Shown: positions 54,290 through 63,124 of the stretch, piece by piece | How positions within the stretch are numbered: position 1 is the first letter of the stretch | How the letters are laid out: each line of letters starts with the position of its first letter | Source of the DNA: JAAGZL01 sp050288625 | Lineage (GTDB): Bacteria; Pseudomonadota; Gammaproteobacteria; Chromatiales; Chromatiaceae | Assembly: GCA_050288625.1 (NCBI GenBank) | Contig: JBNKEE010000013.1 | Coordinates: 1-64,000, forward strand | Direction: 5' to 3' | DNA: 64,000 nt | Program-made: the position numbers and the translations under genes | Notes under the pieces: generated by a model | The model's database searches: none | What the model was told of the DNA's origin: nothing | Seen by the model: only the letters and a program-made list of their open reading frames with translations

Positions 54290-55443
54290 TTCTTAGCCTT
54301 GGTAACCAACAAAACCCGCACAGGTCCGGAAATGATCTCGTTCTCCTCAGAGGATACGAGACGTAAAAGCACCGCCGTACTCAGCTCCTGGCCTTTTGCC
54401 ACCAGCAGAGTTCCAGCAGCAGAGCGTATATTCTGATCAAGTATCATGCCCGGTTTCAACCTAGTTATAGGTAGAGTCATAACCTCAAAGCTGGCGCCCC
54501 CCTTGCCTGCAACTAGAGCCTGCACCAAGGCTGGATCATATTTCTCAGGATGTTGTTTTAACTGTCCAATAGCCTGCTCGCTATCCATGCCACGCGATAC
54601 ACAGTCATCATAGGCTAATGCAACCTTTAGTATCTGCCCGCCTAGTATCCCTTTTTGTTCCAGGGTCAATACCTTATCAATCTCTATCTTATCCGGATCC
54701 GCGTTCTGCTGTTCCACCATTGCGGCAATCGTTTCAAATCGCGGGACATGCTGCAGCAAGCGTGCACCTATCTCCGGGTGCTTATTAAACTGCTGTTGTT
54801 CTTGTTTGGATATCTCCTTGCCTGCCGCTATCTTTTCCATAACCTCACTCGGCATGGTTATGCATCCAAGCTGTGACAGCATCGCAGCCAGTTCATAGCT
54901 CCAGACATCTGGAAGTTGCAGCTCTGTAGCCATGTATCGAACATTTCTCTTGATACGAGAGGCGCGACTAAACGAGGCTGGGTTTATCAGGCCTAAAATA
55001 TCGGCCAATAGGTTAATCGCCCCCTTGAGGGTCTTATTCAAAATCTCCTTTTCAGCAGTCACTAGACGATAGTGCTGAATACCATCAATCATGGTCTCGA
55101 AAAGAACTCCGATGGGTACCGGTTTTTGCAGAAAGCGGTATATATTGCCATCATTGATGGAGCGGATTGCCACATCCAGGTTGGCATTTCCGGTAAGCAT
55201 TACCCGCACAGTATCCTGTGAAAGCATCCTTACCTTGATCAGAAACTCCAGGCCATCCATATTTGGCATCTGCATATCAGATATTACTACTGCAAAGGGC
55301 CCATCATAGGTTATAGCCTGAATTGCATCTTCACCACTGGCGGCAGTAACCAGATTTATCCGCTTATGGAACTGCCGGTTGAATGAATCCAGCAGATTAC
55401 GATCGTCATCTACCAATAGCACTTTTTCAGCAGGTCTGGACAT
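54286..55443 (-). CDS. Response regulator with degenerate HD(-GYP)-like output domain
   Basis: 385 residues from ATG 55443 (GGAGG six bases upstream; a GTG nine codons earlier is less likely). Receiver domain with phospho-Asp56 (VVISDMQMPNMDG), then an HD-like helical domain (about 150-300) in which the expected HD pair in the AALLHDIGK-type motif is replaced: AAMLSQLGCITMP. No GYP is present. Enzymatic phosphodiesterase activity is therefore unlikely. A C-terminal region (EVMTLPITRLKPGMILDQNI) resembles the tails of HD-GYP regulators. It could act as a non-catalytic partner, like degenerate HD-GYP HnoD of Shewanella. Confidence 0.82.
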   Translation of the reverse strand: MSRPAEKVLLVDDDRNLLDSFNRQFHKRINLVTAASGEDAIQAITYDGPFAVVISDMQMPNMDGLEFLIKVRMLSQDTVRVMLTGNANLDVAIRSINDGNIYRFLQKPVPIGVLFETMIDGIQHYRLVTAEKEILNKTLKGAINLLADILGLINPASFSRASRIKRNVRYMATELQLPDVWSYELAAMLSQLGCITMPSEVMEKIAAGKEISKQEQQQFNKHPEIGARLLQHVPRFETIAAMVEQQNADPDKIEIDKVLTLEQKGILGGQILKVALAYDDCVSRGMDSEQAIGQLKQHPEKYDPALVQALVAGKGGASFEVMTLPITRLKPGMILDQNIRSAAGTLLVAKGQELSTAVLLRLVSSEENEIISGPVRVLLVTKAKN

Positions 55444-55550
55444 TTCTGGCCTCCACCTCTCTTTTGCCACTTAGTATTCTTATACTGCGCCTATGGCAAT
55501 ATAATTTTCTGCTCTTGGCTACAAAATCCCTTCTGTCTTCAAATTCCATA

Positions 55551-56774
55551 TCAACTTCTATCCCTATCTGTTAACTCATCATTACATAGTGTTTCCCATA
55601 CCTGTATTCTGTCCTCAAGCCCCAAACAAGACAGATACTGCATGTCTAGTCTATCGGAAACAGGCCCCGCGCTTTTCTCACTGCGCACATTTTCCAACGT
55701 GCTGGCGACATGAACCGCTGTCAGGGGTGTAAATTTAGTCCCTCCCACTTTATGTGGTATGTGATGAAACGCAACCGCCTCTAACACCGGATCAGAAAAG
55801 CCCCAAAGTCCGAACAGGTATGCCCCCACAGCAGCATGGTCGGCTCCAAAAATTTCTCGCTCTGCGATATAGGTATCCATGTGCTCGTTCTGCTCCAACT
55901 CAACTACTTTTTTGTATTTCTCAGGCATACTATCCACCAGAACGAATATACCGACATCGTGTAAAAATCCCGCCAGATAACTCTGCTCAATAATCTGTTT
56001 TTCAGCCTCCTCAGATATAGCAATTCGCTTAGCTATAAGACCAACCCTAACGCTGTGGTCAACCGATTTTTCAAGTATAAACCCGGAACGGCTCAACTTC
56101 TGCTCATCGAATTGAGAAAACAAATCCACCGACAACACCAAATGCTTAATAATATCTACACCGAGCAGCGTTACGGCCTCTTCTGGATTGGACACCTGTC
56201 GACCTAGCCCAAAAAAGGCAGAATTAACCAACTGTATGACTTTAGTCGATATGGCAGGATCCTGAGAGATGATCTCCTCAATCTCATTTATCGAGATCTC
56301 TGATAACTTCAGCTTGCCCACCAGAGTGGAATACAGGTGCGGAGGACTTGGCAAGGCATCTAGACCCGACACCACCGTCTGCAGTTTCTTATCTACAAGT
56401 AGATCACGTAGTGAAAAAGACTTGCTCAGGGCCGCCTTTAGAGAATCTATGTTACATGGTTTGGGAAAAAATTGATGAGCTGACTTTACCGACTGCAATG
56501 TCATATCATCTTTTGAGTGCCCAGATAAAATAAATCGAACCACGTTTGGATAGAGACGAGAGACCTCATCCAATAGCTGGACGCCGTTGATACCCGGCAT
56601 ACGCATATCTGTTACAACGGCATCGAAACTCTTCTGAGACAGCAGCTCAAGGGCCTCTTCACCAGAGGCCAAAAAACTCATATCCCAATTCTTGCGTTCG
56701 GGCCGCAGAGCTCTGCGCAAACCATCCAAGATGCCCTGGTTATCATCAACAAACAGAATGCGTTTCTTATCCAT
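55551..56774 (-). CDS. REC-HDOD response regulator
   Basis: 407 residues from ATG 56774 (GTG 56786 is possible; AAGGAG lies between them). Receiver with phospho-Asp56 (VVTDMRMPGINGVQLL), then an HDOD domain (about 125-330: LDALPSPPHLYSTLVGKL, ISQDPAISTKVIQLVNSAFFG) with a C-terminal HD-like helix set (LAGFLHDVGIFVLVDSMPEKY). HDOD proteins are common in bacterial signalling but their output is poorly defined. It follows the histidine kinase gene directly and is probably part of the H-NOX/HK operon. Confidence 0.88.
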   Translation of the reverse strand: MDKKRILFVDDNQGILDGLRRALRPERKNWDMSFLASGEEALELLSQKSFDAVVTDMRMPGINGVQLLDEVSRLYPNVVRFILSGHSKDDMTLQSVKSAHQFFPKPCNIDSLKAALSKSFSLRDLLVDKKLQTVVSGLDALPSPPHLYSTLVGKLKLSEISINEIEEIISQDPAISTKVIQLVNSAFFGLGRQVSNPEEAVTLLGVDIIKHLVLSVDLFSQFDEQKLSRSGFILEKSVDHSVRVGLIAKRIAISEEAEKQIIEQSYLAGFLHDVGIFVLVDSMPEKYKKVVELEQNEHMDTYIAEREIFGADHAAVGAYLFGLWGFSDPVLEAVAFHHIPHKVGGTKFTPLTAVHVASTLENVRSEKSAGPVSDRLDMQYLSCLGLEDRIQVWETLCNDELTDRDRS

Positions 56775-56786
56775 AAGCTCCTTCAC

Positions 56787-58115
56787 TCAGCCATTGAGTG
56801 GCAAGCACACCGTAAAAGTAGAACCTTCTCCAACACTGCTTTCTACATAAATGGTACCACCATGTTTATCCACTACTGCAGAGTAGGCTATAGCCAATCC
56901 CTGACCAGTGCCTGTCCCAACTCCTTTGGTTGTAAAAAATGGGTCAAAGATGCGTGTGCGTATCTCATCAGACATTCCAACGCCCGTATCACTGATCACG
57001 ATCTTGACCCACGGCGTTGACTTAATTGTTGATATGGTTATAACACCTTTATTGTCACTATCTTTATCTATCTTGTCTTTAATAGCCTGCGCAGCATTTA
57101 CCACAATATTCAGGATCACCTGATTAAAGTCACCCGGCAAGCAGGGCACCATGGGCAAAGACGGATCAAGATTCAACTGCATATCGGCATAATACTTCCA
57201 CTCATTGCGCGACACCGTAACCGTGCTTTCTATGGCAGAGTTGATATCTATCGGAGTCTTCTCTTCAATACCAGGATGAGAAAACTCCTTCATGGCGCGC
57301 ACAATATCTCCAACCCGCTCAATACCCTCAAGTGACTGGTTAATGGCCTTTGGAATCTCATCCTGTAGGTAGTCAATATCAATCTCCTCCGCCAACTCTT
57401 TAGCCTGAGCAGTCAGCTCGGTTGCATCCTCGCCACGACTGTATGCATCAATCAGTTGGTCCTTGATCTCAATTAGCTTTGCTATATCTCCAAAAGCCTC
57501 TTTAACAAATCTGGTATTGTCGCCAACAAATTGGATTGGGGTGTTTATCTCATGTGCAATACCTGCGGCTAGCTGTCCTATAGATTCCAGCTTCTGAGCA
57601 TGTCTCAGCTGTATCTCCATCCTGTTCCATTCATCTTCCGATTCCCGACGCTGAGTAATATCTCGCACACTGATAATCACCATGTCCTGCCCGGGTATGT
57701 CGGCCTTGGTCACATTGAGTTCTATAGGTATCTTAAAGCCATCACTATGGATCCCCATGGTTTCATGCAATGTGTTTACAGGCTCATGTTCACTTGCCTC
57801 TAAATAGAACTTAAACCCCTCATCCATCTCGGTAACTAAAAGTTCATCGATATGATGGCCAGCCATTTCAACCTTTATATATCCAAAGATAAGCTTAGCG
57901 GCTCTATTTAGCATCTTTATCTGGCCAGACTCATCTACAATAATAATCCCGTCGCCTGTTGCCTCTAAAATACTGCGGCTGGCCTCTTCCCTCTCCTGGA
58001 GACCTTGATTTAGCTCATATAGCTCAAGGCTTTTTTGTTCTAACAATTCCTCTGCCTGCTTTCTAGCAGCCTTCTCACGAGCGCATCTTTTCGTTAGACG
58101 ATCGATCTCGCTCAT
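56787..58115 (-). CDS. Soluble PAS sensor histidine kinase
   Basis: 442 residues, no membrane helix. An N-terminal coiled coil, a PAS domain (about 45-155: ILEATGDGIIIVDESGQIKM), then a HisKA-type H-box RHAQKLESIGQLAAGIAHEI with His188 and an HATPase domain (NILNIVVNAAQAIKDKI-type N-box, SDTGVGMS, GTGQGLAIAYSAV). It overlaps the H-NOX-like gene by 4 bp, the classic arrangement in which an H-NOX protein controls an adjacent cytosolic kinase. Likely phosphorylation targets are the nearby receiver proteins. Confidence 0.9.
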   Translation of the reverse strand: MSEIDRLTKRCAREKAARKQAEELLEQKSLELYELNQGLQEREEASRSILEATGDGIIIVDESGQIKMLNRAAKLIFGYIKVEMAGHHIDELLVTEMDEGFKFYLEASEHEPVNTLHETMGIHSDGFKIPIELNVTKADIPGQDMVIISVRDITQRRESEDEWNRMEIQLRHAQKLESIGQLAAGIAHEINTPIQFVGDNTRFVKEAFGDIAKLIEIKDQLIDAYSRGEDATELTAQAKELAEEIDIDYLQDEIPKAINQSLEGIERVGDIVRAMKEFSHPGIEEKTPIDINSAIESTVTVSRNEWKYYADMQLNLDPSLPMVPCLPGDFNQVILNIVVNAAQAIKDKIDKDSDNKGVITISTIKSTPWVKIVISDTGVGMSDEIRTRIFDPFFTTKGVGTGTGQGLAIAYSAVVDKHGGTIYVESSVGEGSTFTVCLPLNG

Positions 58116-58663
58116 GCAGATTCCCTCAACGTCAACAAAAATCTTGCGGCATTTTCTTTATCATCCGGCCCTGTATCACACTCAATATCGATCTCCTCCC
58201 CAAAGTGGTCCACCACACCTTCAATCATGCCATGAGCAAGGTCGACAAATGGACGCGAAGAGTGATAGATCAAAACAAACTGGTTTGGATGGGCAGACTC
58301 AAAACCAAAAGTAGGAAGCCTTGCATCAGGATAGAGTTTGCGTACTTCCTGATTCATGTAATCCTCTACCGCATATAGAAGCTCAAACGTTGATTTGGCG
58401 TTATGGGTAAAATGAGGGAACCCCACAACTAAACGCCCAAATAGGTATTTACCGAAACCACGCAATATCCCCGAAGTAGAAGTTTCACTCCGCTCGCTCA
58501 AGCTATTCACCAAGCTAACTAGTTCTTGATGTCGATAACTGCCGACCGTTGTATAAGCACCACCTGAAGGCAGATCACAAGCATCGATGATGTCATCCAC
58601 CATTTCAGGGGAATAGACTGCCTCGACATATTCGAGAAACTCTGAAAATATCAGGCCTTTCAT
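58112..58663 (-). CDS. H-NOX/HNOB-family haem NO-binding protein lacking the proximal His
   Basis: 183 residues over the full HNOB (PF07700-type) domain: MKGLIFSEFLEYVE, AYTTVGSY, GKYLFGRLVVGFPHF, then VRKLYPDARLPTF and the YxSxR motif Y133-H-S135-S-R137. The residue that normally gives the axial haem histidine (H102/H105 in H-NOX and soluble guanylate cyclase) is Asn104 (codon AAT) in DYMNQEV. The haem-propionate YxSxR motif is kept. So the fold is clear but NO sensing through a His-ligated haem is doubtful. It overlaps the kinase gene by 4 bp. Confidence 0.88.
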   Translation of the reverse strand: MKGLIFSEFLEYVEAVYSPEMVDDIIDACDLPSGGAYTTVGSYRHQELVSLVNSLSERSETSTSGILRGFGKYLFGRLVVGFPHFTHNAKSTFELLYAVEDYMNQEVRKLYPDARLPTFGFESAHPNQFVLIYHSSRPFVDLAHGMIEGVVDHFGEEIDIECDTGPDDKENAARFLLTLRESA

Positions 58664-58706
58664 CTGGATACCCTTTTCCCTGTGCTTGTTGCCAAGATTT
58701 CATTAT

Positions 58707-58721
58707 TCAACCGCCGGTTGA
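58707..58721. promoter_or_regulatory. Palindrome upstream of the H-NOX operon
   Basis: TCAACCG-C-CGGTTGA is a perfect 7-bp inverted repeat, 44 bases upstream of the H-NOX-like start on its 5' side. It sits where an operator for the minus-strand operon would be. I cannot place a matching promoter with confidence. Confidence 0.4.
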
Positions 58722-58801
58722 GAGCTATCGGAAAAAGTCTGTAATTATCGTTGACCCTTTCACTCTATGTTTGCGCTTGAATCCAGAAAAACTTTAGTAA
58801 T

Positions 58802-59668
58802 TTATTTACCAAAACAGGCGGATAGCCCTGATTCCAAGGTTGGATGGATAAGGGATATTCCCAGCTCTTTTATTACCTTGCTGTTGTCTAATCTTCTGGA
58901 CTCTTGCATATATGAGAGCATACCGGCAGAAAGCTCATGTTGCGCCTGTGCAAACGAAATGGCAGGGGGTGCAGGTAACCCTGCCATTTCGGCAATTTGT
59001 CTAAAGTAATCGATCATGGTCCCGGGTGAGCCATCGCTTACATTGTAGACTGCTCCATCAAGGCCTTTATCCATAGCGGCTGCACATATCTGCACCAAAT
59101 CATCGACATGGATTCGGTTGGTCCAAGGGGACTCTTCGGGACGCACCAATGGCAGCCCTTTAAGCAGGCGTTCTAACGGCAGCTTATCTGGACCATATAT
59201 ACCTCCCACTCGCAAGGTCACCAGTTCGCGCCCAGTTCTGATGTGCCAATCCAGAAAAGTACGCTCCGCATCCCAGCGCCTTTTGGCCCTGGGGGCCACC
59301 GGATTGACCGGGCGATCTTCGGTCACCCACTCCCCTTTACAGTCTCCATACACGCCTGTTGTGCTCAGATAGACTATTCTTTGTGGGTCGCCCTGACGCT
59401 CAAACTCCGCTATCAATCTGCGCACCCTGGTATCTAAATAACCGGATTTTGGTGGCGGGATAAAATAGAACAGAGAGGAGTCTTGAAGAGGCAGATCCGG
59501 TAATACAGCCTGATCCAGATCCGCCTGCAAAGAGCTGATCCCTAGCCCATCCAGCAGTTCTATACTGGAACTAGTGCGTACCACACCTGTTACTTGCCTA
59601 GTATCTCTGAGACGATGCCTGGCCAACAGTCGCCCCAGATAGCCACAACCAAAGATCAACTCTGGCAT
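58802..59668 (-). CDS. SDR/NAD(P)-dependent epimerase-family protein (YeeZ-like)
   Basis: 288 residues from ATG 59668 (TTG 59674 also possible). Rossmann start LIFGCGYLGRLLARH, the YeeZ-like extended-SDR pattern YLSTTGVYGDCKGEWVTE, and LRVGGIYGPDKLPLERLLKG, then NRIHVDDLVQICAAAMDKG. An SDR catalytic YxxxK is not obvious. The substrate is unknown. It directly follows hemY on the same strand. Confidence 0.85.
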   Translation of the reverse strand: MPELIFGCGYLGRLLARHRLRDTRQVTGVVRTSSSIELLDGLGISSLQADLDQAVLPDLPLQDSSLFYFIPPPKSGYLDTRVRRLIAEFERQGDPQRIVYLSTTGVYGDCKGEWVTEDRPVNPVAPRAKRRWDAERTFLDWHIRTGRELVTLRVGGIYGPDKLPLERLLKGLPLVRPEESPWTNRIHVDDLVQICAAAMDKGLDGAVYNVSDGSPGTMIDYFRQIAEMAGLPAPPAISFAQAQHELSAGMLSYMQESRRLDNSKVIKELGISLIHPTLESGLSACFGK

Positions 59669-59674
59669 AGACAA

Positions 59675-60982
59675 TCAGGATGATTCGCCTGTCACCGGCA
59701 GTGGCGCATCTAGAGGTTGACGCAGACCTGATGAAGAAGACCCTTCTTCAGGATCTCCCTGGGCCTTACGTCCATTGTACTTCCAGAGACGAGTACCCGG
59801 ACCATCGGACATAAGCTCCAGACCGGCCCGAAAGTTATCGGTGGCCAGCTCCTTCTCTCCCATCTGCTCCAACAATATACCCAGTTCCAGATACGCCTCG
59901 GCAGAAGACTTGATCCCGATACTGGCCTCAAGATAACTGCGAGCCTTACCCCATAGCTTACTGCGAAGACAAATATGCCCTAGGGTCAGAAGTAACGCAG
60001 GACTGTGTTGATGTTCTACAAGCCAGGACTCGGCGCGGCTCAATTGACGGGATGGATTGTTCCCATCTATCAAACCATAGAGCCCTACCAGACCTTCATC
60101 CCAAGCCTTTGCTATGGCCTCTTCAAGCAGACGTTCTGCCTCGGCATTACCTCCAGTGGACCACAGATGACGTACGTAGATCTCTACAATATCCGTCTGA
60201 TTACGTAGATGCCTGGGCACCTGTTTCCAAATACCGCTCAATCCCTCTTTATCACCGGCCTCATCCGCCCTCTGCATCAGACCTAGATAGACCATCACCT
60301 CGAGCCTTTGCATCTCCTCTTTTGTTATTGCATCACTCTTGGCCAAATCCGGCAGTAATTGTTGTAGGGCACTCCAATCCTCCAGACGCCGGTATAGATT
60401 CATCGAAAGTTTGAGCACATATCCATGCTTGGGGGCAATCTCCCGCAAATGCATCAAAGTGGCCAGCGCCTGCTCCATTTGATCGTGTGAGAGTTGCAAC
60501 TCAGCTTGTGTAATGTAGACCGCAAGATCTTCTGAAGGCATGCTCTCCTGGGCCAATTTAAGATAACTATCACGCTTGGCAAAAGCGCCCCGTTCTTGAG
60601 CTGCACGAGCAGCGCCAAGGTAGTTCAATATGGCCTTGTCAGAAACCTCGGCATATTTGATCAGTTTCTGTTCAGCGCTTTTCCATTTACCAGCAGCCAT
60701 ATCCAACATGCCGTTAGTCAGCGAGTTTTGTGCGCGCTGCTTCCGACGGCCTTTTTTCCAATCCTGCCATCTTTCTGGTATTGACCAGACTCTTATGAGG
60801 GTGCGTATAGCAAAATAGAGCACAAGGAACAGGGCCAGATCTAACAGAATAAATAGGGCCAGGCTCCCCTCCACCGTCCATGCCCCATATCCCAGCAGGG
60901 CATAGCCATTATTCATATTCAACAGAGAGACTAGCGCCACAGCGAGCGCAATAAGGATGAGGGCGCCGATAAGTCGCTTCAT
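59675..60982 (-). CDS. hemY: HemY-like membrane TPR protein
   Basis: 435 residues. Two N-terminal membrane helices (IGALILIALAVALVSLLNM; SLALFILLDLALFLVLYFAI), the HemY_N region with RKQRAQNSLTNGMLDMAAGK, then TPR-like helical repeats. This is the gammaproteobacterial gene named hemY that sits after hemX; it is not protoporphyrinogen oxidase. A possible role is scaffolding haem synthesis at the inner membrane. It overlaps hemX by 4 bp. Confidence 0.9.
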   Translation of the reverse strand: MKRLIGALILIALAVALVSLLNMNNGYALLGYGAWTVEGSLALFILLDLALFLVLYFAIRTLIRVWSIPERWQDWKKGRRKQRAQNSLTNGMLDMAAGKWKSAEQKLIKYAEVSDKAILNYLGAARAAQERGAFAKRDSYLKLAQESMPSEDLAVYITQAELQLSHDQMEQALATLMHLREIAPKHGYVLKLSMNLYRRLEDWSALQQLLPDLAKSDAITKEEMQRLEVMVYLGLMQRADEAGDKEGLSGIWKQVPRHLRNQTDIVEIYVRHLWSTGGNAEAERLLEEAIAKAWDEGLVGLYGLIDGNNPSRQLSRAESWLVEHQHSPALLLTLGHICLRSKLWGKARSYLEASIGIKSSAEAYLELGILLEQMGEKELATDNFRAGLELMSDGPGTRLWKYNGRKAQGDPEEGSSSSGLRQPLDAPLPVTGESS

Positions 60983-62250
60983 GGAGCCACCTTCTTTTCA
61001 ACCTGTGTCTCTTCCTGCTTTGGATCCGGCTCTGGCTGATTCCCCTCTTGTTCAGGTTGCTCCGACTCTTCGCTGGTCTGTTGGTCATCTACCTGTTTTT
61101 GTTCCTCCTTAACCCCCATCTCCTTCTCTTCAATCTGTTTCATCTCTGGCTCTGGCTCAGCCCGCTCTGGCTCCTCTACCACCTGCCCCTGCTGCTCCAG
61201 GAGCAGGCGCAATGAACCTGAAATATCTGGCATCTTGGCCTCAAGCTCCAACCCTCTGAGCTCGTTTACCCCATTCAGCATCCCTTTGGTAAGAGCGTCA
61301 TCCTGATCAAAGAACTCCTGGATCCACGCCTCAACCCGTTGCATGCTGGCATCAAACAGAGGCTTGTCTCTCCGCAACAGCGCCAGCCTAGCCCCCTCCA
61401 GTTGCAATCTGAGGTTCTGGTAGAGAAAGAACCTCTGATCCGGTTCTAGCATAGTAGTCACCGGTCGATCGCTTCGCCTTATCTTGAGGAGCGCCTTAAA
61501 TCCGCCCCAGAAATCTTTCAATGCCCTATCGAAGCTAAACTCCTTCTCATCTTTGCTTCTCTCTTCGGTCTCAGGGCTGGCTTGTGGAACGGAATGGGGC
61601 AGTTTCAGCTTCTCAACCTGCGAGATCAGGCCTGTCAACTTCGCGGCCTGACCGGCCAGATCCAGCCGTCTCAGACCTTTGAGCTCTGCCATCTCAGTTG
61701 CCAACTTCTCACGGACTGCGGTCCAGGCCGGATCCCCCGAGTCGTGTAGACGTTTGTCTGCTCGCTCCAGCGCCACCAGGGCGGTAACACTATCTCCTTC
61801 AAGCTGTAGACGATGATTGGCGATGCGCATTAGATACTCTGCCTCCGCCACTATCCAATGGGTACTGCTTCTGCCTACCCGCTCATACACCAGATCCAGC
61901 GACTGTTGCATCTCCTCCGTCTTCTGCTTCAACCATTCGTCCTGCTTTTTAATTACCGATTCTTGTGTCGACATGGATTGATCAGCTTTATCCAGACGCC
62001 CTTTGTTCTCCTTCAGTTGTTTTTTCAGGGTGTCCAGCTCCTGCTTTTCCAGCTGTAAGGCGTCATTAAGGTCCGACGATTTCATATAGGAGACAACCAA
62101 TCCACTCAACGCCAGTATCAAAGCGAGCAGAGCCGCTCTCATTGGAGCCTTGGAAGGTGTTTGGGTTGAATCAGAATCTTTCGCCAGCTTTGAAGGTTCT
62201 ACCATTTCTGGCTCAGATGGACCTGTTTCCTGTTTTTCTATGTCATTCAT
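60979..62250 (-). CDS. hemX: HemX-like membrane protein
   Basis: 423 residues: cytoplasmic N-terminus, one membrane helix (about 37-52: AALLALILALSGLVVSYMK), a coiled coil (about 60-115) and the HemX domain (HWIVAEAEYLMRIANHRLQL, LRLQLEGARLALLRRDKPLF). The C-terminal about 70 residues are strongly acidic and repetitive (Glu, Pro, Gln, Lys), probably disordered. The gene is in hemC-hemD-hemX-hemY order. The tail may be a filament or interaction segment; its function is not established. Confidence 0.88.
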   Translation of the reverse strand: MNDIEKQETGPSEPEMVEPSKLAKDSDSTQTPSKAPMRAALLALILALSGLVVSYMKSSDLNDALQLEKQELDTLKKQLKENKGRLDKADQSMSTQESVIKKQDEWLKQKTEEMQQSLDLVYERVGRSSTHWIVAEAEYLMRIANHRLQLEGDSVTALVALERADKRLHDSGDPAWTAVREKLATEMAELKGLRRLDLAGQAAKLTGLISQVEKLKLPHSVPQASPETEERSKDEKEFSFDRALKDFWGGFKALLKIRRSDRPVTTMLEPDQRFFLYQNLRLQLEGARLALLRRDKPLFDASMQRVEAWIQEFFDQDDALTKGMLNGVNELRGLELEAKMPDISGSLRLLLEQQGQVVEEPERAEPEPEMKQIEEKEMGVKEEQKQVDDQQTSEESEQPEQEGNQPEPDPKQEETQVEKKVAP

Positions 62251-62350
62251 ATTTTTGTTCCAGGGGATGTTTTTCGGGGTAATTCAATCAATTCCAAACT
62301 GTTTTTCAAAGACCCCTTCAGATCTAGAGTAGCAAAGGTAGGTCACATCG

Positions 62351-63124
62351 TTAAGGTCTGTTTTCGGCCCATGAACTGACCGCCTTTAGCAATCCCCAGT
62401 CAGATGCCTCGTCTGCCAGGATGATATTGCCACAGCCAAGCTCCTGCGCCCGAACCATTATTCGCTCACTTACTACCACCAAGGGCGTGTTATATACCAT
62501 GGCTCTGCCCTCCTCTCCCAACAGTGAAAAGAGATTCTCCAAGATCTCTATGCTGGTTACGGTAACTATGTCCACCTCTTTATCCCATGAAGCCAGCAGC
62601 GGATTCGCGTCTGCTGAAGGGATGCTCCTTGAGTACACCTCTGCATAGTCTACTATCGCGCCGCGCTCTCGCAGTGTGTCACCCAACAATTTACGCCCTC
62701 CATTGCCCCGAAAGATCAGGACGTGTTTGCCGGCAACGCCTATCAGCTCCGGCAAGGCCAGTAAGGATTCACTATCGGATTGCCCTTCCGGACTTATGTC
62801 TACCTCTATCCCGTTTTCAACCAGCAACCGGGCTGTGCTTTTTCCAACGGCGCATATCTTAGTCTCGACCGGGAACGCTCTATTGCCCATTAGTTCCAAG
62901 CCATATTTCACCGCGTTTGGACTTATGAATATGACGATCTGGTAATCGGCAACCCTTTGCAGGAGTCCTTCGGCGACAGATGGATTTTGTGCCGACCCGA
63001 TGGCTATGGTGGGAAAACAAACCGACCTGCCTCCATGCTCCGCAATCAGCTTGCAGAGTGTGTCGGCCTGCCCGCTGGGACGGGTAACCAGGACGCCGAC
63101 ACCGTTCAGGTCGTTAATCGCCAT
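62351..63124 (-). CDS. hemD: Uroporphyrinogen-III synthase
   Basis: 257 residues from ATG 63124, chosen because it gives MAINDLNGVGVLVTRPSGQ, the normal N-terminus; a longer frame (to 63211) lies mostly in hemC. HemD closes and inverts ring D of hydroxymethylbilane. VTRPSGQADTLCKLIAEHGG and ISPNAVKYGLELMG are typical of this poorly conserved family. The start overlaps hemC by 11 bp. A 100-base gap separates it from hemX. Confidence 0.9.
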   Translation of the reverse strand: MAINDLNGVGVLVTRPSGQADTLCKLIAEHGGRSVCFPTIAIGSAQNPSVAEGLLQRVADYQIVIFISPNAVKYGLELMGNRAFPVETKICAVGKSTARLLVENGIEVDISPEGQSDSESLLALPELIGVAGKHVLIFRGNGGRKLLGDTLRERGAIVDYAEVYSRSIPSADANPLLASWDKEVDIVTVTSIEILENLFSLLGEEGRAMVYNTPLVVVSERIMVRAQELGCGNIILADEASDWGLLKAVSSWAENRP

